Assembly (NCBI GenBank): GCA_025935655.1
Contig: JAICUV010000187.1
Coordinates: 1 to 6,692, forward strand
Source of the DNA: Chloroflexota bacterium
GTDB taxonomy: Bacteria > Chloroflexota > Limnocylindria > Limnocylindrales > CSP1-4
DNA: 6,692 nucleotides
Reading direction: 5' to 3'
Below, piece by piece: positions 1 through 5,950 of this stretch. The notes beneath the pieces are model-generated. The model was not told the origin of the DNA and searched no databases. It was given only the letters and a program-made list of their open reading frames with translations. Made by a program: the position numbers and the translations under genes. The stretch's first letter is position 1, and every line of letters starts with the position of its first letter.

Positions 1-48
1 GACCTGGAACGGGCGAAACGCCGTCGCGCTGCGAGGCAGTTACCATGA
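1..48 (+). CDS. Possible C-terminal end of an upstream gene (partial)
   Basis: Frame 1 reads 15 codons from the window edge to a TGA at 46-48, giving DLERAKRRRAARQLP. The basic, helix-like composition would suit a protein C-terminus, but a tail this short cannot be assigned to a family. An equally open alternative on the minus strand starts at an ATG at 46-44 and runs off the window, reading MVTASQRDGVSPVPG, with no visible ribosome binding site. The plus-strand reading is only slightly preferred. Confidence 0.2.
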   Translation, partial: DLERAKRRRAARQLP

Positions 49-132
49 CGCGATGTCGCGCCTCGAGCGTCCGGGGCACCCTGTGGTGCGCAGCGGTCGT
101 TCCGCCCCAGTCGTCGTCCCGTGACGGCCGTT

Positions 133-151
133 CGCCCCGTGGGCGGGAGGT
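133..151 (+). promoter_or_regulatory. Strong Shine-Dalgarno deciding the GTG start of the cyclase-STAND gene, with a small overlapping hairpin
   Basis: GGGAGGT at 145-151 lies 5 nt before the GTG at 157, near-ideal sequence and spacing. The later in-frame ATG at 229 has no purine-rich sequence before it. A perfect 5-bp inverted repeat, CGCCC (133-137), loop CGT, GGGCG (141-145), touches the first base of the Shine-Dalgarno. It could modestly affect ribosome access, but such short GC dyads are common by chance here. Positions 49-132 hold nothing else that I can support; TACCAT at 41-46 is -10-like but has no -35 partner. Confidence 0.65.
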
Positions 152-156
152 AGCGC

Positions 157-3012
157 GTGGACTTCGTCGCGCCGGGGACCGGGACGCCGGGGACCGCAGG
201 CGTGGCCGCCGCCCGCCTCGTCGGCGTCATGTCGACCTTCCTGTTCACGGACATCGAGGGGAGCACCCGGCTCTGGGAAGCGCACGCCGGGGACATGGGC
301 ACGGCGCTCGCGCAGCACGACCGGCTCCTGCGTGACGCGATCGAGGGCCGTGGCGGCACTGTGATCAAGACGACCGGCGACGGGATGCTGGCGCTGTTCG
401 CCGACCCACTCGTCGCCGTCGATGCGGCGCTGGCCGGGCAGCGGGCGATGCGTGCGGCGTCCTGGGGCCCGACGGGACCGCTCAAGATCCGGATGGCCCT
501 CCACTCGGGGGTCGCGGAGGCGCGCGACGGTGACTACTTCGGCCCCGCCCTCAACCGCGTCGCCCGCATCCTCGCCATCGCGCACGGCGGGCAGGTGGTC
601 TGTTCGGCGGTGGTCGCCGTGCTCGTGGGTGACGTCCTGCCGCCCTCCGTCCAGCTCGTGGATCTCGGCTCTCACCGGCTGCGGGACATCGACCGCCCGG
701 AGCAGGTGTTCCAGGTCCTCGGCGAGGATCTGCCGCGCGACTTCCCGCCGCTGCGGTCGCTCAGCACCCGCCGCTCCAACCTGCCGGTGCAGCTCACGAG
801 CTTCGTCGGCCGGGAGCACGAGCTCGTCGAGCTCGCCGCGCTCCTCGACAGGCACCGGCTCGTGACCCTGGCCGGCACTGGCGGGACGGGCAAGACGCGC
901 CTGATGCTCGAGGCGGCGGGCCGGCTCGGCGACCGCTTTCCCGACGGCGTCTGGCTCGCGGAGCTGGCATCGCTGGGCGACCCGGCGCAGATCCCGTCCG
1001 AGGTCGCCCGGGCCCTCGGCGCACCGGAGGTCCCGGGCGTGCCGGCCGCCGCGACCGTCACCGCGTTCGTCGCCGACAAGGAGCTGCTGCTCCTCCTCGA
1101 CAACGCGGAGCACCTCGTCGACGGGACTGCCAGGTTCGCCGAACGGCTGCTCGGGAGCGCGCCCCGCCTCCGGATCCTGACGACGAGCCGCGAGGCGCTG
1201 GCAGTGGCTGGAGAGGCCGTGCTCCACCTGCAGTCCCTGTCGTGTCCGTCGGCCGCGCGAGGTCGGACCGGGAGCGTCGCCGACGATCTCGACCTGGTGG
1301 ACGCCGCCTCCACGGAGGCGGTTCGGCTGTTCGCGGAGCGCGCCTCGTCGGTCGACCCGGCGTTCGCCCTGAACGCATCGAACCTGCCGGCCGTCGCCGA
1401 GATCTGCCGCCGCCTCGACGGCATCCCGCTCGCGATCGAGCTCGCCGCGGCTCGCGTCCCGGCGATGTCGCCGGATGACATCGCCACCCGCCTGGGCGAC
1501 CGGTTCCGACTCCTGACCGGCGGCCGTCGGACGGCGGTCCCGCGGCAGCAGACGCTCCACGCGCTCATCGACTGGAGCTGGGATCTGCTGACCGACGAGG
1601 ATCGCCGCCTCCTCCGGCGATTGTCGGTGTTCACGGGTGGCTGGACCGCGCCGTTTGCCGCCCGGATCGTCGGCGACGGCCCGGACGGGATGGATTCGCT
1701 GGATCTCGTCGACGGTCTCACCCGGCTCATCGATCGCTCCCTGGTGCTCGTCGATCGCGACACCATGCGCTACCGGATGCTCGAGACGATCCGCCAGTAC
1801 GCGCGCGAGAAGCTCGTCGCCGCGGGAGAGGCGCCATCGATCGCGGATCGACACCTTGCCGTCTTCGCCGCCCTGGCGATCGAGTCCGAGGTGCCGTTGC
1901 GCGGTCCGGGAATGGTGGACTGGGTCGATCGGCTCGACGCGGAGCTGGACAACCTCGGCGGCGCGCTGGAGTGGGGCCTGGAGGCGGACCCCTGGACCGC
2001 CGTCCGGATGGCGACGGCGCTCCTGCTCTACTGGGGCGTCCGCGTCATGTCGGAGGACAACGACGCCCGGATCGTGGCGGCCGTGGACTTCGCCAGAGCG
2101 AGCCTGCGCGACCGGCCGGACGCCGACCCTGCGCAGCAGGCGCTCGCCGCACGACTGCAGGGCCAGGCCGCCCGCGTCTGGGGGATGAGCGGCCGAGAGA
2201 ACGTCGCGTACGACTGGGCCGTGGACGCGATGCGGCTCGCGGAGAGCTGTGGCGATCCTGAGGCACGGCTGGCTGCCCTCACCGGACTCGGGATCGCGAC
2301 GGTATTCACGGGCCGATCCGGCCGTGATGGGTCGGAGGCACGGCGGCTGTTCGGAGAGGCCAACGAGCTCGCCGAGACACTCGGGCAGGAATGGGTCGTC
2401 GCGCTGAGCTCCAGCTTCGCGGGCGCGAGTCTGACCAGCTTCGAACCGGCGGCTGCCGCGGCGCTGCTCGACCGTGGTCTGGCCGCGGCGAGGCGATCGG
2501 GCAGCCCGTATGCGATCGGCGCGGCGTCGATGGCCCAGGGGCGCGCCCTCGGGCGGGCGGGCGAGACCGACGCCGCCGCGGCGGCCTTCGCCGTCGCGAT
2601 CCAGCGCTTCATGGAGCTCGGTGACGAGCGGTTCGTGCTGGCATCGCGCAGCGACCTGGCGCACGCGCTCCGGCGCGGCAACCGGCTGGACGACGCCCTC
2701 GCGATGTACCGCGAGACGATCCCGGGGTGGGTGCACCTGGGCCACCGGGGCGCGATCGCCAACCAGCTCGAGAACGTCGCCTACGTCCTCGTGGCGCGGA
2801 ACGCGCACGACACGGCCGTCCGCCTGCTCGGCGCGGCCGACACCATCCGCGAGGTGGCGGGCGCCCGCATGGCCTTCGACGAGGAGCCGGAGCACGCGGC
2901 GGCGCTCGAGGCCCTGGGCGCCGCGTTGCCGCCGACCGCGTTTGCCGACGCGTGGGCGGCCGGCCGCGCGATGACGCAGGCCGAGGCCGTGGCGCTGGCA
3001 GCCGGTTCCTGA
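157..3012 (+). CDS. Class III nucleotide cyclase - STAND/NB-ARC ATPase - TPR-like signalling protein
   Basis: Predicted cytoplasmic signalling ATPase of 951 residues; no signal peptide or membrane segment is seen. The cyclase domain (about residues 26-190) opens with FLFTDIEGSTRLWE. By motif alignment it keeps all six canonical class III residues: metal ligands D32 and D75 (GDG), adenine-selecting K71 and D126 (DYFG), and transition-state N133 and R137 (NRVAR). It should therefore make cAMP as a homodimer. A STAND-type ATPase follows: a VGRE box (217-220), Walker A GTGGTGKT (240-247), Walker B LLLLLDNAEHL (310-320), a sensor TTSREAL (342-348) and the GxP helix DGIPLAIELAAARV (421-434). A winged-helix-like stretch runs to about 555. 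Residues 600-900 are Ala-rich paired helices, TPR-like, ending in an AfsR-like tail (RLLGAAD, AFADAWAAGRAMT). No C-terminal LuxR HTH is present, unlike mycobacterial cyclase-ATPase-HTH relatives, so output is probably cAMP or protein contact. The GTG start is chosen for its strong ribosome binding site; ATG at 229 would give 927 residues. The ligand is unknown. Confidence 0.9.
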   Translation: MDFVAPGTGTPGTAGVAAARLVGVMSTFLFTDIEGSTRLWEAHAGDMGTALAQHDRLLRDAIEGRGGTVIKTTGDGMLALFADPLVAVDAALAGQRAMRAASWGPTGPLKIRMALHSGVAEARDGDYFGPALNRVARILAIAHGGQVVCSAVVAVLVGDVLPPSVQLVDLGSHRLRDIDRPEQVFQVLGEDLPRDFPPLRSLSTRRSNLPVQLTSFVGREHELVELAALLDRHRLVTLAGTGGTGKTRLMLEAAGRLGDRFPDGVWLAELASLGDPAQIPSEVARALGAPEVPGVPAAATVTAFVADKELLLLLDNAEHLVDGTARFAERLLGSAPRLRILTTSREALAVAGEAVLHLQSLSCPSAARGRTGSVADDLDLVDAASTEAVRLFAERASSVDPAFALNASNLPAVAEICRRLDGIPLAIELAAARVPAMSPDDIATRLGDRFRLLTGGRRTAVPRQQTLHALIDWSWDLLTDEDRRLLRRLSVFTGGWTAPFAARIVGDGPDGMDSLDLVDGLTRLIDRSLVLVDRDTMRYRMLETIRQYAREKLVAAGEAPSIADRHLAVFAALAIESEVPLRGPGMVDWVDRLDAELDNLGGALEWGLEADPWTAVRMATALLLYWGVRVMSEDNDARIVAAVDFARASLRDRPDADPAQQALAARLQGQAARVWGMSGRENVAYDWAVDAMRLAESCGDPEARLAALTGLGIATVFTGRSGRDGSEARRLFGEANELAETLGQEWVVALSSSFAGASLTSFEPAAAAALLDRGLAAARRSGSPYAIGAASMAQGRALGRAGETDAAAAAFAVAIQRFMELGDERFVLASRSDLAHALRRGNRLDDALAMYRETIPGWVHLGHRGAIANQLENVAYVLVARNAHDTAVRLLGAADTIREVAGARMAFDEEPEHAAALEALGAALPPTAFADAWAAGRAMTQAEAVALAAGS

Positions 3013-3039
3013 CCCGCGGCCCGGTTCCTGATGCGCGGA
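3002..3039 (+). repeat. 19-bp imperfect tandem duplication across the stop codon of the cyclase-STAND gene
   Basis: Unit 1 is CCGGTTCCTGACCCGCGGC (3002-3020) and unit 2 is CCGGTTCCTGATGCGCGGA (3021-3039). They match at 16 of 19 positions, and the first 11 are identical. The stop codon TGA (3010-3012) lies in unit 1 and is copied at 3029-3031. It looks like an old slippage duplication that left the protein end unchanged. Confidence 0.75.
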
Positions 3040-3048
3040 TGGCGGTGA

Positions 3049-3065
3049 CATGACGGGTCGTCATG
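3049..3065. promoter_or_regulatory. Perfect 7-bp inverted repeat, possible operator or small hairpin
   Basis: CATGACG (3049-3055), spacer GGT, CGTCATG (3059-3065) form a perfect dyad 37 bp after the cyclase-STAND stop and 101 bp before the ATG of the next gene. No T-run follows, so an intrinsic terminator is unlikely. The arms are less GC-rich than the surroundings, which makes chance somewhat less likely than for the other dyads here. A weaker dyad, CGATG...CATCG (3074-3090), containing the 8-bp palindrome GATGCATC, lies just downstream. The binding protein, if any, is unknown. Confidence 0.35.
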
Positions 3066-3165
3066 CCGTTCGCCGATGTCGGATGCATCGTCGCGTAGAC
3101 GCCGCTCCGTAGGTCCCCGAGCCGTCGCCTTGAGCGGGACCTCGACGCTGAGAGCTGCAACCCTG

Positions 3166-3561
3166 ATGACCGTTTCCGACGACCTCCGCGCCACCTCCGA
3201 TGCCCTGCTTCGCGACCTCGAGGCGCTGAGTGTCCTGGAGCAGGAGAAGCGCACCCTCCCCTTCGATGATCCGCGTCTGGCCGAGATCGCGGTGCGGGTC
3301 GAGGCGATCGCGGGCCGCGTCCTCGCGATCACCGAGCGGCAGACGATCCTCACGGAGGCAGTCGCGGCAGCGGGCCCGGCGGGGGGCGCGAGCATCGACG
3401 CGGTCCGTCGGCCGATCGCCACGATCCTCGCGGAGTGGCGCGCGGTCGAGCGACGCGCCCTCGAAGCGCCGGAGGGATCCGCGGAGGCAGCCGAGATCGA
3501 GGTCCTCTCCATCCGGCTCCGACAGGAGTGCCGCGAGGCCTTCAGCCTTCGGACGACCTGA
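3166..3561 (+). CDS. Small all-helical protein of unknown function (131 aa)
   Basis: I do not recognise a named family. The product is acidic and predicted almost wholly helical: helix about 1-29, a kink with LPFDDPRLAEI (31-41), a second long helix (38-66), a flexible linker AAGPAGGAS (68-76), and two further helices (77-100, 105-127) holding W91 and the single cysteine C122. The pattern suggests a helical bundle or short coiled coil, perhaps a protein-protein adaptor. No signal peptide or membrane segment is seen. The ATG at 3166 is preferred over an in-frame ATG at 3076, because the intervening 30 codons encode an Arg/Ser-rich stretch unlike the rest. The ribosome binding site is weak (GAGAG at 3150-3154). 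It follows the cyclase-STAND gene by 153 bp, so co-transcription is uncertain. Codon use is typical of the window, supporting a real gene. Confidence 0.7.
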   Translation: MTVSDDLRATSDALLRDLEALSVLEQEKRTLPFDDPRLAEIAVRVEAIAGRVLAITERQTILTEAVAAAGPAGGASIDAVRRPIATILAEWRAVERRALEAPEGSAEAAEIEVLSIRLRQECREAFSLRTT

Positions 3562-3566
3562 TGAAC

Positions 3567-3615
3567 CCCGGCCTCGCGTCGCCGGGCCGCCCCGCCAGGC
3601 GGTTGCTCACCTGGC
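3567..3615 (+). terminator. Cluster of GC hairpins just after the helical-protein gene, candidate weak terminator
   Basis: Starting 5 nt after the TGA at 3559-3561, CCCGGC (3567-3572) pairs perfectly with GCCGGG (3581-3586) across an 8-nt loop. Next, CCGC (3592-3595) pairs with GCGG (3599-3602) across CAG. Alternatively GCCAGG (3594-3599) pairs with CCTGGC (3610-3615) across a 10-nt loop. The last two share bases and exclude each other. No U-tract follows, so this would be an atypical terminator, or simply chance pairing in GC-rich DNA. Confidence 0.3.
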
Positions 3616-3660
3616 ATTCGGGACTGCCTGAGATGCCCCCGGGTGCTGATGAAGCGTTGC

Positions 3661-3740
3661 CGTGGGTCCACCACGCATAGGCTGAGCCTGCCGACACATG
3701 AGTCCAGCGAGCGCAGCGACCCTGAGCCGAACGATGTGTT
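3661..3740. repeat. Dyad-rich intergenic element resembling dispersed palindromic repeats
   Basis: Several short perfect dyads are packed together: CGTGG-gtcca-CCACG (3661-3675), AGGCT-g-AGCCT (3679-3689), and an outer pair ACACAT (3694-3699) with ATGTGT (3734-3739) enclosing GCGAGCGC (3708-3715). The heptamer CTGAGCC occurs twice (3682-3688 and 3722-3728). The phrase GGCTGAGCCTGCCGA (3680-3694) recalls the dispersed intergenic GAGCCTGTCGAAG-type repeats common in high-GC bacterial genomes; this likeness is from memory and not from a search. The stretch lies upstream of the 73-residue protein gene and would be in its leader if transcription starts upstream of it. Confidence 0.35.
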
Positions 3741-3757
3741 TCTCCTGGTGGTGACCT

Positions 3758-3979
3758 ATGCGACCGACGCTCGTGTTGAACCCGAGGCACGACGCCGCAT
3801 TCGGGGCGGCTGCAACAGCCCTGGTCGATGAGGCCGGCCTGCCCTCCGACCTCGAACTGCTCCTCCGCGCGGATTTCCCGCGCGCGGTGGTGCGTGCTCG
3901 CGACCTGTCCGGCGAGGCTGGAGCGGTGTGGTACGTCTATCGCGATGGCCGCTGGACGGGCAGCGACGACGGCGCGTAG
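3758..3979 (+). CDS. Small conserved-looking protein of unknown function (73 aa)
   Basis: I do not recognise the family. The 73-residue product begins MRPTLVLNPRHDAAF, continues with an amphipathic helix (about 14-38), and ends with LSGEAGAVWYVYRDGRWTGS (50-69), which looks like two short beta strands rich in aromatics. The overall alpha-then-beta layout would suit a small soluble protein. There is no signal peptide, cysteine or obvious metal site. The ATG at 3758 has GGTGA three bases upstream, part of the anti-Shine-Dalgarno complement but closely spaced. Support for a real gene is its GC-ended codons, the ordered sequence, and a frame that ends cleanly before the convergent upp gene. Competing frames here (3643-3831 +, 3542-4027 -) read as Ser/Arg-rich shadow peptides. 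Its neighbours give no clear functional hint. Confidence 0.6.
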   Translation: MRPTLVLNPRHDAAFGAAATALVDEAGLPSDLELLLRADFPRAVVRARDLSGEAGAVWYVYRDGRWTGSDDGA

Positions 3980-4049
3980 TCGCTCCCTGGCGGACGAGCG
4001 CCCAACGCGCGCGGCGTGAAGCGGCATCAGGAGCCCAGCGGACGATCGG

Positions 4050-4694
4050 TCAGCCGGTCTGGCCCGTCCCGAACTGCCGGTCGCCCGCGTCGCCGAGGCC
4101 CGGCATGATGTAGCCCTTCTCGTTGAGCTGGCGATCCAGCGACGCCGTGTAGATCTCGACGTCCGGGTGCGCCGAGAGCACGGCCTCCACGCCCTCCGGC
4201 GCCGCGATGAGGTTGACGAGCTTGATCCGGACGGCGCCCCACTTCTTGAGGACCTCGATCGCGGCCGTGGCCGAGCCGCCCGTCGCGAGCATCGGGTCCA
4301 GGATCAGGCACAGGTCCACGGTCGCGCTGTCCGGGAGCTTGTTGTAGTACTCGACCGGTCGGAGCGTCTTCTCGTCGCGGAACAGGCCCAGGTGCCAGAC
4401 CTCGGCCGTGGGCATGAGCTCGAGCATCGCGTCCACCATGCCGAGACCCGCGCGCAGGATCGGGATGAGGCCGATGCGGTCCGCCAGCTCCTCGCCGGCC
4501 ATGAGCTCCAGCGGCGTCTGGACGTCCACGCTCCGCATCCGGGCATCGGCCAGCGCCTCGTAGCCCAGCAGCCACGAGAGCTCGCGCACGACCTCCCGGA
4601 ACTTCTTCGGCTCCGTCTTCTGGTTCCGCAGGATGCCGAGCTTGTGGCGCACCGCGGGGTGCTGCGACACGTGCAGGTTGGGCCAGGCTGCCAC
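4050..4694 (-). CDS. upp: Uracil phosphoribosyltransferase
   Basis: Makes UMP and pyrophosphate from uracil and PRPP in the cytoplasm, the main uracil salvage step. The 214-residue product is near the family's usual 208-210. Motifs in order: an N-terminal NLHVSQHPAVRHKLGILR (6-23), PILRAGLGM (78-86), a flexible-loop region FRDEKTLRPVEYYNKLP (105-121), the PRPP-binding loop DPMLATGGS (133-141), and the uracil-recognition C-terminus GYIMPGLGDAGDRQFGT (194-210). Everything expected is present, so it should be active. The start is a GTG at 4694-4692 with GAGGA (plus positions 4700-4704) five bases upstream; no suitable ATG exists. It is convergent with the 73-residue protein gene (70-bp gap, no clear terminator) and divergent from the asparaginase gene. 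The last four residues (GQTG) slightly extend the usual end. Confidence 0.97.
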   Translation of the reverse strand: MAAWPNLHVSQHPAVRHKLGILRNQKTEPKKFREVVRELSWLLGYEALADARMRSVDVQTPLELMAGEELADRIGLIPILRAGLGMVDAMLELMPTAEVWHLGLFRDEKTLRPVEYYNKLPDSATVDLCLILDPMLATGGSATAAIEVLKKWGAVRIKLVNLIAAPEGVEAVLSAHPDVEIYTASLDRQLNEKGYIMPGLGDAGDRQFGTGQTG

Positions 4695-4724
4695 GGGCGT
4701 CCTCGCTGAGCAGAGGGGCGGGCA

Positions 4725-4756
4725 CGCGGCCCGCGAGGGGGACGGCCGATGCCGTC
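4725..4756 (-). promoter_or_regulatory. Two small hairpins in the predicted upp leader
   Basis: GACGGC (4741-4746), loop CGAT, GCCGTC (4751-4756) is a perfect 16-bp dyad. Next to it, CGCG (4725-4728), loop GCC, CGCG (4732-4735) forms a second. If upp starts from the -10-like TAGGAT nearby, both would fold in its roughly 69-nt leader before the Shine-Dalgarno. There is no U-tract, and no convincing PyrR-type anti-terminator could be identified, so a regulatory role is only possible. Confidence 0.3.
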
Positions 4757-4769
4757 GGGGGTGGGGCGA

Positions 4770-4775
4770 ATCCTA
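4770..4775 (-). promoter_or_regulatory. Candidate -10 hexamer for upp
   Basis: On the minus strand this reads TAGGAT, fitting the TAnnnT pattern of sigma-70-type -10 elements, about 75 bases before the upp GTG. No good -35 is found at 16-18 bp; the closest, TGGACC (plus 4797-4802), is 21 bp away, which is too far. It is one of few AT-containing sites in a very GC-rich gap. The + strand in this spot carries the start of the asparaginase upstream region. Confidence 0.3.
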
Positions 4776-4787
4776 GCGCGCCGGGGA

Positions 4788-4793
4788 TATGCT
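4788..4793 (+). promoter_or_regulatory. Candidate -10 hexamer for the asparaginase gene, suggesting a leaderless mRNA
   Basis: TATGCT ends 8 bases before the ATG at 4802, so transcription would begin at or within a few bases of the start codon. No Shine-Dalgarno precedes this ATG, which agrees with a leaderless transcript of the kind common in high-GC bacteria. No -35 match is visible. Only 12 bp separate it from the opposite-facing -10-like site of upp, so the two promoters could not easily be occupied at once. Confidence 0.4.
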
Positions 4794-4801
4794 CTGGGTC
4801 C

Positions 4802-5950
4802 ATGGCCGCCACACCCGGCACCCGACCCACCCGCGGCACCGCCACCCGTGCCGCGAGCACGCGCACCCAGCGCGTCACGCCCGCGCCCGTGCTCGTCCGC
4901 CAGGTCCGCAACGGCGTGGTGGAGTCGGTCCACCGGGGCGACATCGTCGAGGTGGACGCCGCCGGCCGGATGCTCCACGCCCTGGGCGACCCGGATCGCG
5001 TCGTGAACCTGCGCTCCACGGTCAAGCCGTTCGGGCTGCTCGCGCTGCTCCGCGCCGGCGGGCGCCGCGAGTTCGACCTGACCGAGGACGAGCTGGCGCT
5101 CATGACGTCCAGCCACTCGGGCGAGGATCTCCATGTCCGGACGCTCCAGGCGCTGTATCGACGCCTCCAGCTCCCGCAGTCCGTGCTCGCCTGCGGCACC
5201 GAGGGTGCGCCGCTCGACGCGCTGACCGCGGCCCGTCTCGCGCGTGACGGGGAGCGGCCCAGTCCGTGGCGCCACATGTGCTCCGGCAACCACACGGTGA
5301 TCGTGCTGCTCGCGAAGCTCGGCGGCTGGCCGCTCGAGACGTACTGGGAAGCCGACCACCCCGCCCACGTCCAGTTCGCGGCCGCCGTGGCCGCGGCGTA
5401 CGGCGTCCGGCCGGATCGCCTGGTCACGGGTATCGACGGCTGCGGGATCCTCACGTACGCGTTCCCGCTGCGCGAGGTCGCACGGGCGTTCGCGATCCTC
5501 GCGGACCCGGCGGCCATCCCGGCCGACGACCCGCGGTCGGCGCTCGCTGACGACCTCCTGGTCGTCCGCGACGCCATGCGCCACCATCCCGAGCTCGTCG
5601 CGGGGACGCGGGACCGCCTGGACACCTCGCTCGTCAAGGCGCTCGACGGGCGGGCGGTCTCGAAGAGCGGGATGGAGGGCCTGCGCGGCGTCGCGATCCT
5701 CCCGGGCGCGCGGTCCGACGGGTCGAAGGCATCCGGGATGGCCATCAAGATCGAAGACGGAGACGGGTTCGAGCGCGGATCGTCGGCCGCCACGGTCGAG
5801 GCGCTCAGGCAGGCCGGGGTCGTTGACGGGCAGGCGCTCCGCACGCTCGCCCGCTATCACCGACCGGTCGACACCGATCCCCACGGGCGAATGGCCGGCG
5901 AGGCGGTCCCGGAGTTCGAGCTCGCGCCGGTGGGCGAGCTCATCGGCTGA
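4802..5950 (+). CDS. L-asparaginase, Rhizobium etli AnsA type (Asparaginase_II family)
   Basis: Predicted to hydrolyse L-asparagine to aspartate and ammonia. The 382-residue protein belongs to the Asparaginase_II family (PF06089), unrelated to the E. coli AnsA/AnsB fold and related to serine beta-lactamase-like enzymes. Motifs in order: RNGVVESVHRGDIVEVD (36-52), the catalytic SxxK tetrad STVK (S72, K75), SSHSGE (103-108, S104 matching the second active-site serine), CSGNH (160-164), IDGCG (211-215, D212 and C214), the lysine motif SKSGMEG (287-293, K288) and GMAIKIEDGDG (312-322). In the R. etli enzyme a zinc is held by two cysteines and a lysine of CSGKH; here that lysine is N163. Residues 1-26 are an unstructured Thr/Arg-rich extension before the family start; it is not a convincing signal peptide, so the enzyme is probably cytoplasmic. 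The ATG at 4802 is the only plausible start. The J-domain gene follows after 50 bp. Confidence 0.92.
   Translation: MAATPGTRPTRGTATRAASTRTQRVTPAPVLVRQVRNGVVESVHRGDIVEVDAAGRMLHALGDPDRVVNLRSTVKPFGLLALLRAGGRREFDLTEDELALMTSSHSGEDLHVRTLQALYRRLQLPQSVLACGTEGAPLDALTAARLARDGERPSPWRHMCSGNHTVIVLLAKLGGWPLETYWEADHPAHVQFAAAVAAAYGVRPDRLVTGIDGCGILTYAFPLREVARAFAILADPAAIPADDPRSALADDLLVVRDAMRHHPELVAGTRDRLDTSLVKALDGRAVSKSGMEGLRGVAILPGARSDGSKASGMAIKIEDGDGFERGSSAATVEALRQAGVVDGQALRTLARYHRPVDTDPHGRMAGEAVPEFELAPVGELIG

Noticed and set aside
45..335. Short plus-strand frame beginning at ATG 45
   Set aside because: It overlaps the cyclase gene in another frame, is extremely Arg-rich, and lacks a ribosome binding site.
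40..3051. A 1003-codon open frame on the minus strand opposite the cyclase-STAND gene
   Set aside because: It mirrors a gene with clear cyclase and ATPase motifs; its product is Arg/Gly/Pro-rich with no recognisable domain, as expected from antisense reading of GC-ended codons.
2781..3674. 297-codon minus-strand frame across the end of the cyclase-STAND gene and the helical-protein gene
   Set aside because: Ser/Arg-rich product without motifs, overlapping two better-supported genes.
3657..3683. Possible promoter TTGCCG, 15-bp spacer, TAGGCT before the 73-residue protein gene
   Set aside because: The spacer is short, the -35 matches only four of six bases, and the -10 falls inside the repeat-like dyad; not strong enough to annotate.
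3542..4027. 161-codon minus-strand frame opposite the 73-residue protein gene
   Set aside because: Composition is typical of a shadow; the plus-strand product is better ordered. It cannot be wholly excluded, because the plus-strand gene is itself unassigned.
3980..4049. Bidirectional terminator between the convergent 73-residue protein gene and upp
   Set aside because: No stable stem with a U-tract on either strand was found.
4027..5844. 605-codon minus-strand frame over upp and the asparaginase gene
   Set aside because: It lies out of frame with upp and antisense to a clear asparaginase; no domain is readable.
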